DNA of 64,000 nt, from positions 228,256 to 292,255 of the forward strand of contig NMRA01000263.1 of NCBI GenBank assembly GCA_002633005.1, given 5' to 3'. The DNA is from Phoronis australis (lineage: Eukaryota > Phoronida > Phoronidae). The position numbers and the translations under genes are program-made. How positions within the stretch are numbered: the first letter of the stretch is position 1; every line of letters starts with the position of its first letter. The notes under the pieces are model-generated. The model had not been told where the DNA came from, searched no databases, and saw nothing but the letters and a program-made list of their open reading frames with translations. Shown here piece by piece: positions 1-11,699 of this stretch.

Positions 1-240
1 AATAATGTCTTTTTACTCACTCTGTTATCATACAAATGGCACAATTCCAATACAAAAACATAATTTAATGGTACAATGTTATGAATTCACATTTAAATCC
101 ACCATCAAGCAAATTGCACTTTCCAAAAGGGGCTAACACTTTAAAAAAGTGTTAACTTTCTAAATCTACAAAAATTCCAGAAACCTTTCTGAAATGAATC
201 ATTACCTTAGGCTAGTTACATGTGTGTAATTGTTTCGCCA

Positions 241-379
241 ATGTACAACCTAGACATGTATGAATGTAGAAGGGTACACACCACATGTACAACCTCGACA
301 TGTATGAATGTAGAAGGGTACACACCACACATGTACAACCTAGACAAGTATGAATGCAGAAGGGCACACACCACACATG
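241..379. repeat. Minisatellite, three units of 44-46 bp
   Basis: Three successive units start at 241, 285 and 331 with ATGTACAACC and contain TGAATGTAGAAGGGTACACA. They differ at a few bases and by a two-base CA length change. The short minus-strand reading frames here are made by this array and are not genes. Confidence 0.9.
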
Positions 380-399
380 CAGAATGAAGTGATACATGA

Positions 400-1636
400 C
401 GGCAGCAGTCAATCTGACAGTAAAAAATGAAAACTAGGTCATCCACAAGTCGCCTTCTGTGTGGTGATCTCAGCCATTATCTGAACACCAGTGATGTGCT
501 GGTCGTTGCTAGGTAACAGCAGAATGTGTAAATTTGCAAGGCCAGAGTTCCACACATTCCTGGCCAACTCAAGTATAAAGTTGGTTGAAGTACAAGTAGA
601 GAAGTTGAATCATAACACCCTGCCTCTGGTCATGCAAGTTAGAAGCTGAACCCTGTTGTTATTGACAAGATACTGATAGTCTAAAGTGTAACTGCTTGCA
701 TCAGGATTCAGTCAAGTGAGTCAGCAAGGACAGTAATGAAGGCAAGTGTGGTCACTTTCATGCACATGAAACAAACTGCACACTGAGGCTAGGGCCCTTG
801 TATAGCAGCCTCTCAATACACCACTACTGTATCTTTTTAGCCAAACACTAACTTTATCCTTTTCAATAGCAATTAAAGATATTTCTTATCTCTGATGTTT
901 TATAAAAGGGGCATTAAAGGTCACATAAGACAATTTGGACAATTACACAAGCACCATAAGAGGCCTACAGTGAGGTAGTCAAGGAGCTATGCTGGAATAC
1001 CCAGCCATAACAGATCCAGCCAAACACAGCATGGCTCACAAAGCACAGTATTAATTATCTCTAGCCTGCATATCACTGCTACTAGTAAACAACACAACAG
1101 CCACTCGGTGTTACAAGATATTGCCAGATTCGTTACCAACATAAAATTCCGTCATCAAGAACTGTCTCTTTAAAGGAAAACACTCATACACAGTTAATCT
1201 TTTTCTTCCAGTTACAGTGACAAGTTGAGAGTGACCTCACTGTTTAATGCCAACTTGTGTAGTATTCTTCCATAGATGCCTCCCATGGCATGGCATCTGC
1301 TCTTTCCCAAAACAAATGAGAAAATAACACAGAAAACTTACATCAAAGCTTTTTTTAACTTTCATGTTCGTGCACATTACAATTACATAACTTCAGGTGA
1401 GGCTTATTTTAGTTATGGTGCAATGAATGCTGGATAATTAGTGTGAGTCAGGAGCCATGTTTTTCATGGCTGATTATATCTCAGATAATTAAAGAGAGAC
1501 AAGTCCTACTCACTTTTAAGATTTCACTCTCAATAACATTCCTGACTATAAGCTATGATATCAAATGACATATTTAATTGTTAATCTCAAAACATGAGAA
1601 AATCAGGGAGGAATCTGGCAAAAACTGACACGTACA
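400..1636. other. Non-coding stretch, nothing recognised
   Basis: AT-rich sequence with frequent stops in all frames. I see no repeat unit, RNA gene or splice-flanked frame that I can support. It is probably intronic or intergenic. Confidence 0.5.
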
Positions 1637-1879
1637 ATGTACAGACATTACTTTTTATACAATCAGTCAATGTTACGCCCTGTCTACACTCTCTGGAGTG
1701 TGCAGCCTGTACTTTGGACGATACCACAAGTCTGTGTTGTCACCACTACATCCACTACAAGCAAATCTCTTAGCAGACCACATTCCCTCAAAAAAGTGCA
1801 GACTGCTCTTAAGATTTTGCAAAATTCAAAGAGAAATATCAGATTTGCTGCAAATTGCCACAGCGGAGAGATCTTGATA

Positions 1880-2225
1880 GTAAGTACATGTAGAGCCCTA
1901 CAAACATGTCCAAATTTGGCAAACTTCAGAACATCATGTTCTGGAAATGATTGGTTGCCAAAAAACCTTTGAGAATTTTTTTAGTTTTTTAATTGATTGA
2001 GTTTTGCATAAGAGCTATCAAAGAATAGGGCTTTCATGAAATAAATGAAAAACTGTATGAAACAAACCAAAACAACAAGTATGAAAAGTGTAACTGAATT
2101 TTTCAGCGTTTTTATCAAATGATATTTGTTCATGTAATTGATACAATTGTTATGCTACAATTGCACCTTTCATTGTAGCTAAACTACACAAAAATATGGC
2201 CAGGTGACACAATCACTGGCAGCTA
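1880..2225 (+). repeat. Dispersed repeat family B, copy 1
   Basis: This segment aligns in order with 47420-47825 on the same strand. Shared blocks include AATTTGGCAAACTTCAGAAC here against CATTTGGCTAACCTCAGAAC there. Later, TAGCTAAACTAC is followed by AAAATATGGCCAGGTGAC here, against TTAGCTAAATTTTAC then AAATACATGGTCATGTGAC there. Similarity is moderate with indels, as expected for old copies. The ATG-initiated frame 1637-1972 overlaps this block and is better explained by the repeat than by a gene. Confidence 0.65.
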
Positions 2226-2239
2226 GGTATAAAGTCAAA

Positions 2240-3800
2240 AATCAAATTTTACAGAAAACATAGATCTACTTTTGTTGGATTAAATTGTTACATTGTGTAG
2301 ACATTTGGCTGAGTGCTCATGTCCTACCATAACCATGATTGCTTCTCCAAAGACTGAGTGATCAAGACTAGTTTATCACCACTTTGTATTTATTAATATG
2401 AGGGTGTTAAATCTCCCTCCTTTAATCTTCAATTTCATACATAGTAATCTAGTCAGTCTCGTGAATAATTCATAATCAGTAATACCAACACATGTTTGTA
2501 GTGTGCAGCTTAATTACCGTATACGTATGGTGACACCTGGGGTCCGTTTCATGAAAAGTGACTTACCGGAGCCACGCAGTCATCTGACATTTTTCTTTTT
2601 GGTCATCCCTGTTCCAGGTAACAGCATCTCCCACCAATAACAGCTGTAGAACACATAGATTGTGTACAGTGTTCTCCATGATATGGTTTGAAAAATCACA
2701 CCTCCTCATAATTGCCGAAAAGACCTCTTTTAATCATTTCAGATAGGTAAACATTCAAATTAACCATAGTAAAGCCCTGGGTGCTTAAATTGGCAACCTT
2801 GGAAATCGAGGTGTGGCGCTTACCCCGGTATTCCCAGGTTGGCTTGCTTGGCAATGAAGAGGTGCTATATATAGAAAAAATTGGTCAACACCTGTTACTC
2901 TGGCTTCTGATATGAACAATGCCGGGATTTTTCTCTACGAGAAAAGAATTATTCTTTTGAAGAATAAATTGGCAGCATAGTATGAGAGGCAGTGATTGAC
3001 TTTAAACCTGATGTCAATTTTTGAATATTCTTAATGCACTGCAGAAGACACTAACAACACAATGTCCCTGGCAAGCACTGACACAGTTAACAAGTGTGAC
3101 ACACATGGAGTAAAATGATTTTAAAATTTAATCACGAGCTGAGCGGAGTTCCGTATTTTTGGTTATGACTTTTTAAAAGGCCAAATCCAGGAATGCGATT
3201 GCAAATATGCCTTTACTCGTATTTTCGAGCGCAGATTTTCACCTTTGTCAAAAAGCAGGATAGTCGTATCTTTGCTCAAGTGACTCTTGACTGTATTTGG
3301 TATATAACCATCAATTTCATTCAAAAATAAGTTTCATTTTTCAATGACAATACATACTTTCCAGAAAATGGCGTTCTCGTGAAACTTTTGTCAAACATCT
3401 AAGAAAAATGCTGACTTCGTAATAAGAATGGTTTGTACAAACAAAACTAAATTAAGAGTGTTCAAACAAAAAATATTGTTATTTTGGAAACTTTTGTGGA
3501 AAATATTGCCACAAATTCTCAAACTTATATCAGAAATTACTTGATGACAATTGTACCACTTGAACCATGTTCATAATGCAGTTAAACGGAATACACATAC
3601 GTACTAGGTTGAACATTGTTGACATGAACAGAGCTAATTAGGAAAACTTAATATGACAAGCAACCTCCATGTAGACGTCAGAAGTCATCACCTTTTAATT
3701 AGGAATGGATTGTCCAAATGCCAAGGTCTCCCAACAAAGCTACTATTACATAATAACAAAAATTTAACGAGACATCCTAATTAATCATCTGTCCTCACTT
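2240..3800. other. Non-coding stretch, nothing recognised
   Basis: No frame, tandem unit or RNA gene that I can defend. It holds scattered AT-rich runs only. Confidence 0.45.
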
Positions 3801-3806
3801 TCACTA

Positions 3807-4302
3807 CAGGGCCTTTCGTACTAACATCGATGCGTCGATGGTTTGGGGAGTTGCAGTCGGTATGAACGCTTAACTGCCATCCTGGATTGTAGTTAACAGC
3901 TCCAGTTAACGTCACAGTTAACAGGTGGATTTAACAGCGCAGCATCGATGCTGCGGTGCAGTATGAACGGTTAACTTTGGTCCAATCGAAGTTATCGCCT
4001 GGTGCCAATGTTATCGTCAACAGTTAAAGGGTAGTGCCATCACTAATAGCTGCTTACATTTTGCTCTATAATAACCAATGGATTTAAAAATAAGTTTAAT
4101 GTCAATTAGCACATGTAAATGTTCCCAAATTGTCACATTGAAAAAAATCTTAGCTTGCGATAACTTTGATGACGACAGCATCACCTACCATTTACTTCGA
4201 TGTTCATTAAACTATCGAAGCCAATATGAACGGTCCAGTTAACTGCGCTGTTTATATCGACGCTCCGCTCAGACCAGAGTTAAGTCAATACGGAAGGGCC
4301 TT
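3807..4302. mobile_element. Non-autonomous DNA transposon (MITE-like), family M1 copy 1
   Basis: The left end reads CAGGGCCTTTCGTACTAAC. The reverse complement of the right end reads AAGGCCCTTCCGTATTGAC, so the ends form an imperfect inverted repeat of about 17 bp. The interior is dense in GTTAAC and TATGAACG motifs and has no coding frame. A related copy lies in the opposite orientation near 59440-59900. I do not see a clear target-site duplication, so the superfamily is open, although the CAGGG start would suit hAT. Confidence 0.6.
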
Positions 4303-4309
4303 ATAACTC

Positions 4310-5960
4310 CTTACATCTGACCCAAGCTCTATAGATGCCACGAAAACACTTCCCTTACGAAACGGAAACCGCGCATTCCATTTCTGTCCCATAATTCAAC
4401 ATTCCAGTTGAACCGACCAATCATTTCAGAGGCAACTAACTCGCGGAAGGCACTCTCACAAAACACTAGCCTTTCACTAGTGTGACTTTACATGGTCTTG
4501 CGTGATCTGGCTTTTCTTGGGTCTCCAAAACACACTGCTGATGGGCTTGTAACTTTGACATATCACCTTGTTGCAATATTTTACTTGCTAATTACCTATG
4601 ATTCTTAACATTTTACCATTATCTATTAACCTAGGCTTAACACTTGTTTTAATGCTAACATTTACGGGTGAGAATAAACACAATAAACTAAATAATATGT
4701 CAGCATATTAATCTAGACACCCCTGAGACTGTAGCCATGTACAGCTACTCATTTTATGACAGCAAACGGCCTAATTCGATTTCCAGTTTTTAGCCAGTCA
4801 AACAAGACAAAATGCAGCCACAACGAACGACTACATATCAGGCTGTACAAATCTACTGAAGTTGAAAGTATATTTTCCTGTTGTAAGCTAGATTCCTAAT
4901 GAACTCCCAGTTTCACCGTTGGTTCACAAAGTCATGTACCTCCTAACATCATAGCAATTACACAATAAATCTATGAACAGCTGATGAATATGCCAACAAC
5001 CATCAAGTCAATAAGCCTGACCCTTATCGACTCTTGGGGATACTTCCATTGTTTCGTTCATTTAAAAAACATTCAAGGCAAGTAAGATGTTCATAACTTA
5101 CGAACATTGCCCGACTGTACAGTTAAATACCCAAGCACTATACAGTGAAATAAATTAATTATGTTTTTTGCTTGTAAGACATGACAAGATAGCAGAGAGT
5201 CTTACAAGACTATGCTCATTAAAACCAGCTGGTGTTTTACTGCTATGCAGATAGAACAGTTTAACAAACTCATCAGCTCAGCAATTAGGCAGGTAAAATT
5301 AATCTTTCTGTCTTGGGGTGTGGCAACTGAGGACGGTCATCCTATTGAATTTGGCCCGATTTAAGCAGGTGAGGTACGCGGACTGCCCGCTGTGAGGCAT
5401 CAGCTGGTAATGCCACTGTTGGGTGTCCGTGATTCAACAGACCCTAAGTTCTCGGAGGCAGTAAACCACAGGGTGTGCACCTTCTTAATTAAACATAACA
5501 TTTGACCTTTCTTTGTTTAAAAAGATATCTAGTCCCTTAGGGTAAGAAGTAAGATACTACACAACCAACAATTGAGAAAATCCCAGAATGGATGAGACAA
5601 CTATCTTACTGTTAAGTATGACAGGAGACACAAGGAAAATATGTGATATTTGTTCACAGTCTTGCATTCATAACACCATCTGATTGATTGAGCACCTGTC
5701 CATGTGACAACTATACACAGCACAGGAGTCATGTGGATGAAATAAACCCATAGTTAGCATGACAAAAGAAATGCTTGAAAATGTTAAATATTGAGCAGGT
5801 CATCCAAATGGGGAACAGGTCATAAAATGTTGACAAGTTGAACAGCGAGTAGCCACACCATAACATCTTCTATTCACCGATTGAGAACAAAAGATAGAGA
5901 CACAATCCACCTATTCCAGCATTTCAAACACATCAAATTTATGTTGAATTTTAAAAGTAA
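4310..5960. other. Non-coding stretch with a GC-richer islet at about 5320-5490
   Basis: Mostly AT-rich and featureless. The islet at 5320-5490 is richer in G and C than its surroundings, but I find no tRNA-type A/B boxes, open frame or repeat partner in this window for it. Confidence 0.4.
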
Positions 5961-6015
5961 CCTTAGCTAAAAGAGTTCACCCTAACAAGATGTGTTAGCA
6001 GTTTCATGTACCGTA

Positions 6016-6189
6016 TAGTACCAGGCAAGGGTGTAGTACCAGGCGAGGGTGTAGTACCAGGCGAGGGTGTAGCGTCAGGCAAGGGTGTAGTACCAGGCGA
6101 GGGTGTAGCATCAGGCAAGGGTGTAGTACCAGGCGAGGGTGTAGCGTCAGGCAAGGGTGTAGTACCAGACGAGGGTGTAGTACCAGGCG
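6016..6189. repeat. 18-bp minisatellite, about 10 units
   Basis: Tandem copies of GTAGTACCAGGCGAGGGT, with variants GTAGCGTCAGGCAAGGGT and GTAGCATCAGGCAAGGGT. The period is a multiple of three, so it keeps a frame open on both strands: repeats such as [12 protein letters not shown] on plus and [12 protein letters not shown] on minus. The frames stop soon outside the array, so no gene is called. Two unit variants alternate, which suggests a 36-bp higher-order unit. Confidence 0.9.
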
Positions 6190-6289
6190 TTACATTCCTG
6201 TTTCTACAACCACTAGACACCACAGCTTATAGTCAGCTGGCTACTGTAATGTCATACCACTACTTCCTGTAGTTAAACATAGGCTATGA

Positions 6290-7580
6290 CCACAAACCCT
6301 CCAACCAAAGTTTCACTCAAGACAAACTGTTTAAACCAACAACCTTTGTTCAAACCTGAGACCTTGACCACACTAGACACCTTGGATCACAACAGACCAG
6401 ATGAACACCAAAATCCATAGTCAAGTCCTCAGTACATTTGTAAGACTAGACCAAAAGTGAGGAGACAAACTGCAGTTTCCACCAGTCTTCATTCTGGGGT
6501 CCAAAGTTTAAATCTCACAGAAGGACAGCATTCATATGCATTGTACTCATTAAGTAATGCTCTGTGATTAGTTAAATTCTCACACTTCACACAACTGTCA
6601 ACCCCACAAAGGGAGCCTCACAGTCCTTCTCCCACCTATCACAACAGTGCCCATGGTGGGCTAGTTCTACACAATAAAAGTTTACATTGTAGTCAATCAC
6701 CAATATTGATCTGTGGCTTGACCAGAGAGCCAGTCATACAACCAGGGATCCATTACACAGGGCCACAGGATATCCATTGGTGAAACAGTGATCAAATCCC
6801 ATGATTATTAATAAATCAATTGACAGAGTGAGGATAATAAACCATTGAGTGTAATTTAGTGTGAACATTGAACCAGAATATTGTTCTAATGTTATGCAAT
6901 GATTGGAATGCAATAAAACATTGAAAACTGCAAAGTGGTGAGAGATCCACTCCACTGCTATTTTGCCAGAGATGAAAATTGTAAATCTTGTTTTTACACC
7001 CAGACATTTTGGCTTGAGGAATGAGTTCTAAGACTCAGTTAGTAACGAGTGTTAGAAAAGCTCACACAATTAAGCAAGATAAAGACTTTTCATGCCCGGA
7101 AAGATCTTCTCATTCTCAGGAAAATCTGACATGTTATCTTGACAGACACCATTGTATAAAAGATCATGACCATAACACATCTCTCCCGTATTGCCCAGGG
7201 CTTGCTATTTAGCACAGGCAATGTGTTCGTTTTTGTCCATTATGCTTCTATGTTTATACCAAATCATTTTTCGTGTACACTTTGAAAAAAGAAGCACATA
7301 TATTCTTCAACTACACATTTAAGTTTACTTTAAAAATAAACTTAATTAATACCTTGGTTTTGTTTCAAAATAAAAAAATTGCAGGCTACTTGGCTGGGCC
7401 CATTGCACTTATCACCTGGAACCATTTTTATGCATATTAACATATAGATAATAGTTTTGTTTTCAAGTTACACATGTTTTAATCATGTTGCTTTATGACC
7501 ATCATTTTAGGCAACTGTCTATTTTCATCATCATGGGCACATTTCTTCAAATACCTAACATGCTTCCTATCAAGTTAGGA
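6290..7580. other. Non-coding stretch, nothing recognised
   Basis: Short overlapping frames of 60-75 codons on both strands without splice or polyadenylation context. No repeats seen. Confidence 0.45.
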
Positions 7581-7590
7581 TGCCTATACC

Positions 7591-8063
7591 CAGGGCTTTA
7601 TCCAGGATTTCGAAAATTGGGTGTCCAAAATGGGGTTTCCAATATTCCAGGGCGTCCATGATTCCCACACGTAACCCCCCACCCCCAGCAATCCCCCCAG
7701 ACACGCACATTTTTCACAAAAGGTTTTTACATTTAAGTTTACAAAACAGCCTTCTGTAGTGAGCATTTTTACTAAAAAAAATGTAGACCAAGAATTTTAT
7801 AATGCTATCAACCAAGTGTGAGCACAGCAACATTGTATATACTTTGTATATGCATTGTATATGTCTTCCTGCTTTGAAAAAACAGCCCCACTGTGAGCCT
7901 TCAGAGACTTCCTAGTATTCCTTACAATCTGTGAGTCCAAACTTGAAAGGTTCATATTGACAGTGGGCCTCCAAATGATACATTGGGCTTCCTTGCCAGG
8001 GCCGCCAGATAAGTACTAGGTCGTCCATTTGGACGCCCAGGATGTACGCTACATAAAGGCCTG
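7591..8063. mobile_element. hAT-type MITE with TIRs and 8-bp target duplication
   Basis: The left terminus is CAGGGCTTTAT and the right terminus is ATAAAGGCCTG, an inverted repeat with one mismatch in 11. The 8 bases before the left end are CCTATACC and the 8 after the right end are CGTATACC, matching at 7 of 8. A CAGGG start, short TIRs and an 8-bp duplication are the hallmarks of hAT elements. The 473-bp body has no transposase frame. Subterminal GGGCGTCCA repeats are also inverted between the two ends. The element is old but structurally intact. Confidence 0.75.
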
Positions 8064-8164
8064 CGTATACCTTTAACATATTTGGTGATTACGAACACAA
8101 AAGACAATACCTGGACAACCGAACACTTAGTCTCAGGACCATGTTTTCTCTAAACAACTCTGAG

Positions 8165-8300
8165 TTTCTTAAGCACACGAGTTGATTTGGCAACCTGCAG
8201 CTCGCCAATACAACCACAAATTTTGTTTGGCGACCAGAAAGCATTTGCTGAGTCAACCTTACTCCTGCAACTTCCACAAGCACAAACATATTTGTTCAAA
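8165..8300 (+). repeat. Dispersed repeat family C, partial copy
   Basis: GATTTGGCAACCTGCAGCTC followed by GCCAATACAACC and TTTGTTTGGCGACC matches GATTTGGTGACATGCATCTT, GCCAATGCAACT and TGTCTTTGGTGACC at 17390-17440. The match is clear for about 60 bp and fades afterwards. Confidence 0.55.
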
Positions 8301-8702
8301 ACTATCAAATACTGCTTATACAAATGCATGTCTAAGAACGAGCCTTATCCATGAAAACTTCTAACATTGCTTGGAAAATTCGGAAGTCTTAATTTTTGGA
8401 AGTTCACGTTTTGGGCTGAGAGACATTCAAGAAAATCCTAGAAGTCGAAACAATTTTGTAGCTATTCGAATAAATAAACAGAAGTGGCATATTCTGAGCA
8501 AAAATTTCCATAACTATAGGAGTTATAGAAGTATCCATAAACAAGTTCTTTAGAAAAACATGGTTAAGTAACCACATAATTAGTTCCTTCAGCCACCAGG
8601 GATTTTAAGAGTTTGTGGATTCAATTCATAAAACTAAGTATGGCCCATGAAGAGGAAGGTTGTCTTTTTCTTCAGTCACTCTCCTTCTTAAGGCATCAAG
8701 TC

Positions 8703-8820
8703 CACCATGAACACTCACTGTCTCCCTCTTCAGGCTTCAGGCCCGCCACGAGCACTCACTCACTGTCTCCCTCTTCAGGCCTGCCATGAGCACTCACTGT
8801 CTCCCTCTTCAGGCTGCCAT
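8703..8820. repeat. Imperfect tandem repeat, three units
   Basis: Three copies of CACTCACTGTCTCCCTCTTC followed by AGGC, separated by related spacers (CCATGAA, CCACGAG, CCATGAG). The short plus-strand frame here is a by-product of the array. Confidence 0.85.
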
Positions 8821-9031
8821 CAGAACTCTTTCCGTTTCATAATGGAAAATTTGGGCATGACAGATTATTTTACAAATTTTTTAATCTTTAAAAGGACGTG
8901 ATTATTTGATAAATTTCAAGTTGATCACTTGTCATCACCATCAGATTTCTCTTACGGTAACCATGGTAACCATGGTACCTAAACTTCCGACAAAGTGAAA
9001 CCTTCCTTCTGCAATATACCTTAAAAGCCCA

Positions 9032-9349
9032 TGGCTGGAGGAGGGTGTTGTAGACGGTCATGGCTGGAGGAGGGCGCTGTAGACGGTCACGGCTAGAGGA
9101 GGCCGCTGTAGACGGTCACGGCTGGAAGATGGCGCTGTAGACAGTCATGGCTGGAGGAAGGCTCTGTAGACGGTCACAGCTAGAGGGGGGCGCTGCAGAC
9201 GGTCACGGCTAGAGGAGGGCGCTGCAGACGGTCACGGCTGGAGGAGGGTGCTGTAGACGGTCACGGCTGGAGGAGGGCGCTGTAGACCGTCACAGCTGAG
9301 GAGGGCGCTGTAGACGGTCATGGCTGGAGGAGGGCACTCTAGGCGGTCA
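9032..9349. repeat. 29-bp minisatellite, 11 units
   Basis: Eleven units with consensus TGGCTGGAGGAGGGCGCTGT followed by AGACGGTCA. Point variants occur in most units (CAGCTAGAG, GCTGCAGAC and others). GC content is well above the flanks. Each unit carries GGAGGGCGCTGTAG, and one unit reads AAGATGGCGC. There is no coding potential across the array. Confidence 0.93.
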
Positions 9350-9539
9350 TGCAAGAGCTCACCACTTTACTCCAGAAGATCCAACTATCATACAATTTCG
9401 TTTTGGATGCAATGTCACTTTAGTAAAATGAATGTTTCAGAAACCGTACACTTTTATGCAAATGGTTTTAAAATTCACAGTATGTCATATTGTGTGTTAA
9501 ATTGGTGGTACTTTACTATAATTGATACATGTCATTGAA

Positions 9540-11335
9540 ATCAATCATTACAAATTCTAGTCATGGAATCGCTTCTTAACAGTATTGACCAGATAAGAAG
9601 AGTATCAGCACAGGTGTGCAAGTGATATTTAACTATTACATAGTCACAACTGATATAGCCACAGCTGTTTCGCAGAATCCCCCAGAAAACATTGGACATC
9701 AAAAACTTTCAATGCAGGAGTGAATGACCTGAAAATGACATTCACTAAGATGGGACTTGAAGGTCACTAGTGACTGTGAAACTAGGTCACAATGGGAGAG
9801 TTGTTATATTTATCAGTTACAATGTCTCTGTAAATTTACCAACTAGATAACAGCCTCCAGGAATCTTCACCACTGTCTCTGTTAACATACTGCCTTGCAA
9901 ACTAAAGAAACTTGCAGAGATGTACAAAGCCAGGTGGATCGAGAATTATCGGAGGCCACAGCTAGCTTCTGTATAGCATTGCAAGTAAATTGTGTGCATT
10001 CTGAAATGCTAATTAAAAAGAACGATCACAAACTCACTGCTAACAACTGTAGAGCAGGGTAACAAGACAGAGGCCTGCGAGATTTCAAACATTTTGACAA
10101 GAACAGCCAATTATGGCTCTGAAAACAACATTTGTAGGATCATTAAACCTTGCCATGCTGGGAGAGTTATCTGACCTAACCCAACATTTTTGTTGCAATC
10201 TATATTATATATATACGCACGCAGTGTTTATCTGGATTCTGTATGAAACATTGTTCTGAGACTTGCATCTCAGAAAAGCCAGTCTGGTGAAGCAAAGACC
10301 ACAACCTATCCTTCTGTTATCAGTGCTTGGTTGAGAGAAGTGTTGTTTTTTGAGATTACCCAAGAACATTGAAATATTAACATGAAGTAGTACTTGAGCT
10401 AAAAGCACTACTCAGCCTTCAACCAACAAAACTGATACAAAGCGTCAACATATCGATTTGCCAAGTTTTTTTCATTAACACATTACAAAGTTGTAATAAC
10501 CAGATCTAATAATCAAAAAAGCATATTGTTAATCGTTTGGAAATATTTTTCGAAAAATGTTGCAGTGTTGTCCACAGATTGTTTTCACTCATCATTTGTG
10601 TCAAGTTTAAATTTTGTAGAGCAAGTTTGGCTTACTTGTTTGCGTAGAGTTAGAAAATCTATAAGAGTTTAAACACTGAGAGATTGGTCATTTCTTCACT
10701 CACAAGTAAGGATATTTTAGACAACTGGTGCCAGTTCAATGCTTTATTCCAAGACTAAACACACAAATTCCACATAGTATGGAAATGGACAACACTTACC
10801 AGTACAGGAATTTTGTAATTCCAGTTGGGTTTATATTTTCAGTTGTATGTAGAACACTGCACTGTACATCTAAGCAATACTGTAGCTTCACTGTAGGTAC
10901 AGAAGTCATCATCCCTTACAATACTGTGGATTCATAGTAGGTACAGAAGTTACCTTTGGTTACATGAAGCAGTACAGTAAAATCTCACCAATTCCAGACA
11001 AGTAATTTCTGAAATTGATCGTGTATTGTTTCGTTTTCTAAGGCTTTTAACATTGTTGTGATTATCCCAAATTTCTCACAACACAGTCAGGTGATGATTA
11101 TGTTCTTGAACTTATACAGCGCTAGACACTTAACCGATGCATTTCGCGACTTGGTGAAAATCCCAGGACGCTAATGGAAATAAGAGGTGGCCAAAACTGA
11201 CGTAGCGTCAATTAAAAAGAAAGGGTGTGCCGTTCTCAAAACTTACGCGTACCTCTTCAATTTCTTCCGCAAAAATATGTACCATTCAATCTCTAATTCA
11301 AATCTTCCTACCAACGAAGATAGAACGCATACATC
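9540..11335. other. Non-coding stretch with a weak duplicated GGTACAGAAGT segment
   Basis: Only a small partial duplication is seen, GTAGGTACAGAAGT near 10893 and again near 10937. No gene or RNA is supported. Confidence 0.4.
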
Positions 11336-11339
11336 GCAG

Positions 11340-11645
11340 GCATATCGGACTTGCCTGATTTTTTGCCAAACAATTCCAACTTCCATCTGCTTACTTCCTG
11401 TTGCAATTTCGTGTGTGATGTGTGCGGACTGCGGTGGTGGCAAATGCACTGATTTCACAAAATAAACTGAACAATTGTGAACCAAATATGTTAAATCTAG
11501 GAAAACTATCAGTAATTTAAAGTTTGAAAGGAATTTTGGGAGAATTAGCCTCGAACTTTGATACTCGCAGTGGCAACTTTATTGCGACTTGGTATTTTTC
11601 CAAAGTTGCCAAACACAATTTACTTCCAGCTTCCCTAAAGCTGTA
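11340..11645 (-). repeat. Dispersed repeat family C, internally deleted copy
   Basis: Read on the minus strand, this region has the same two blocks in the same order as 17370-18060 on plus. One is GCCACTGCGAGTATCA (against GCGACAGTGAGTATCA). The other is ACAGGAAGTAAGCAGATGGA (against ACAGGAAGTAAACAGATGGA). The spacing between blocks is shorter here. The two overlapping 80-92 codon frames in this interval are therefore repeat-derived. Confidence 0.65.
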
Positions 11646-11699
11646 GTTAGCTCCTTTTAGAAGACTGTGCTGCAAAAAGAAGTTGTGATATTCAAACAT

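Noticed and set aside
5963-6272. 86-88 codon ORFs rich in Gly/Val/Pro/Thr
   Set aside because: Produced by the 18-bp minisatellite and open on both strands.
8956-8979. Palindromic GGTAACCATGGTAACCATGG resembling an RFX X-box
   Set aside because: The half-sites are in the wrong arrangement (GTAACC instead of GTTACC); more likely a short tandem palindrome.
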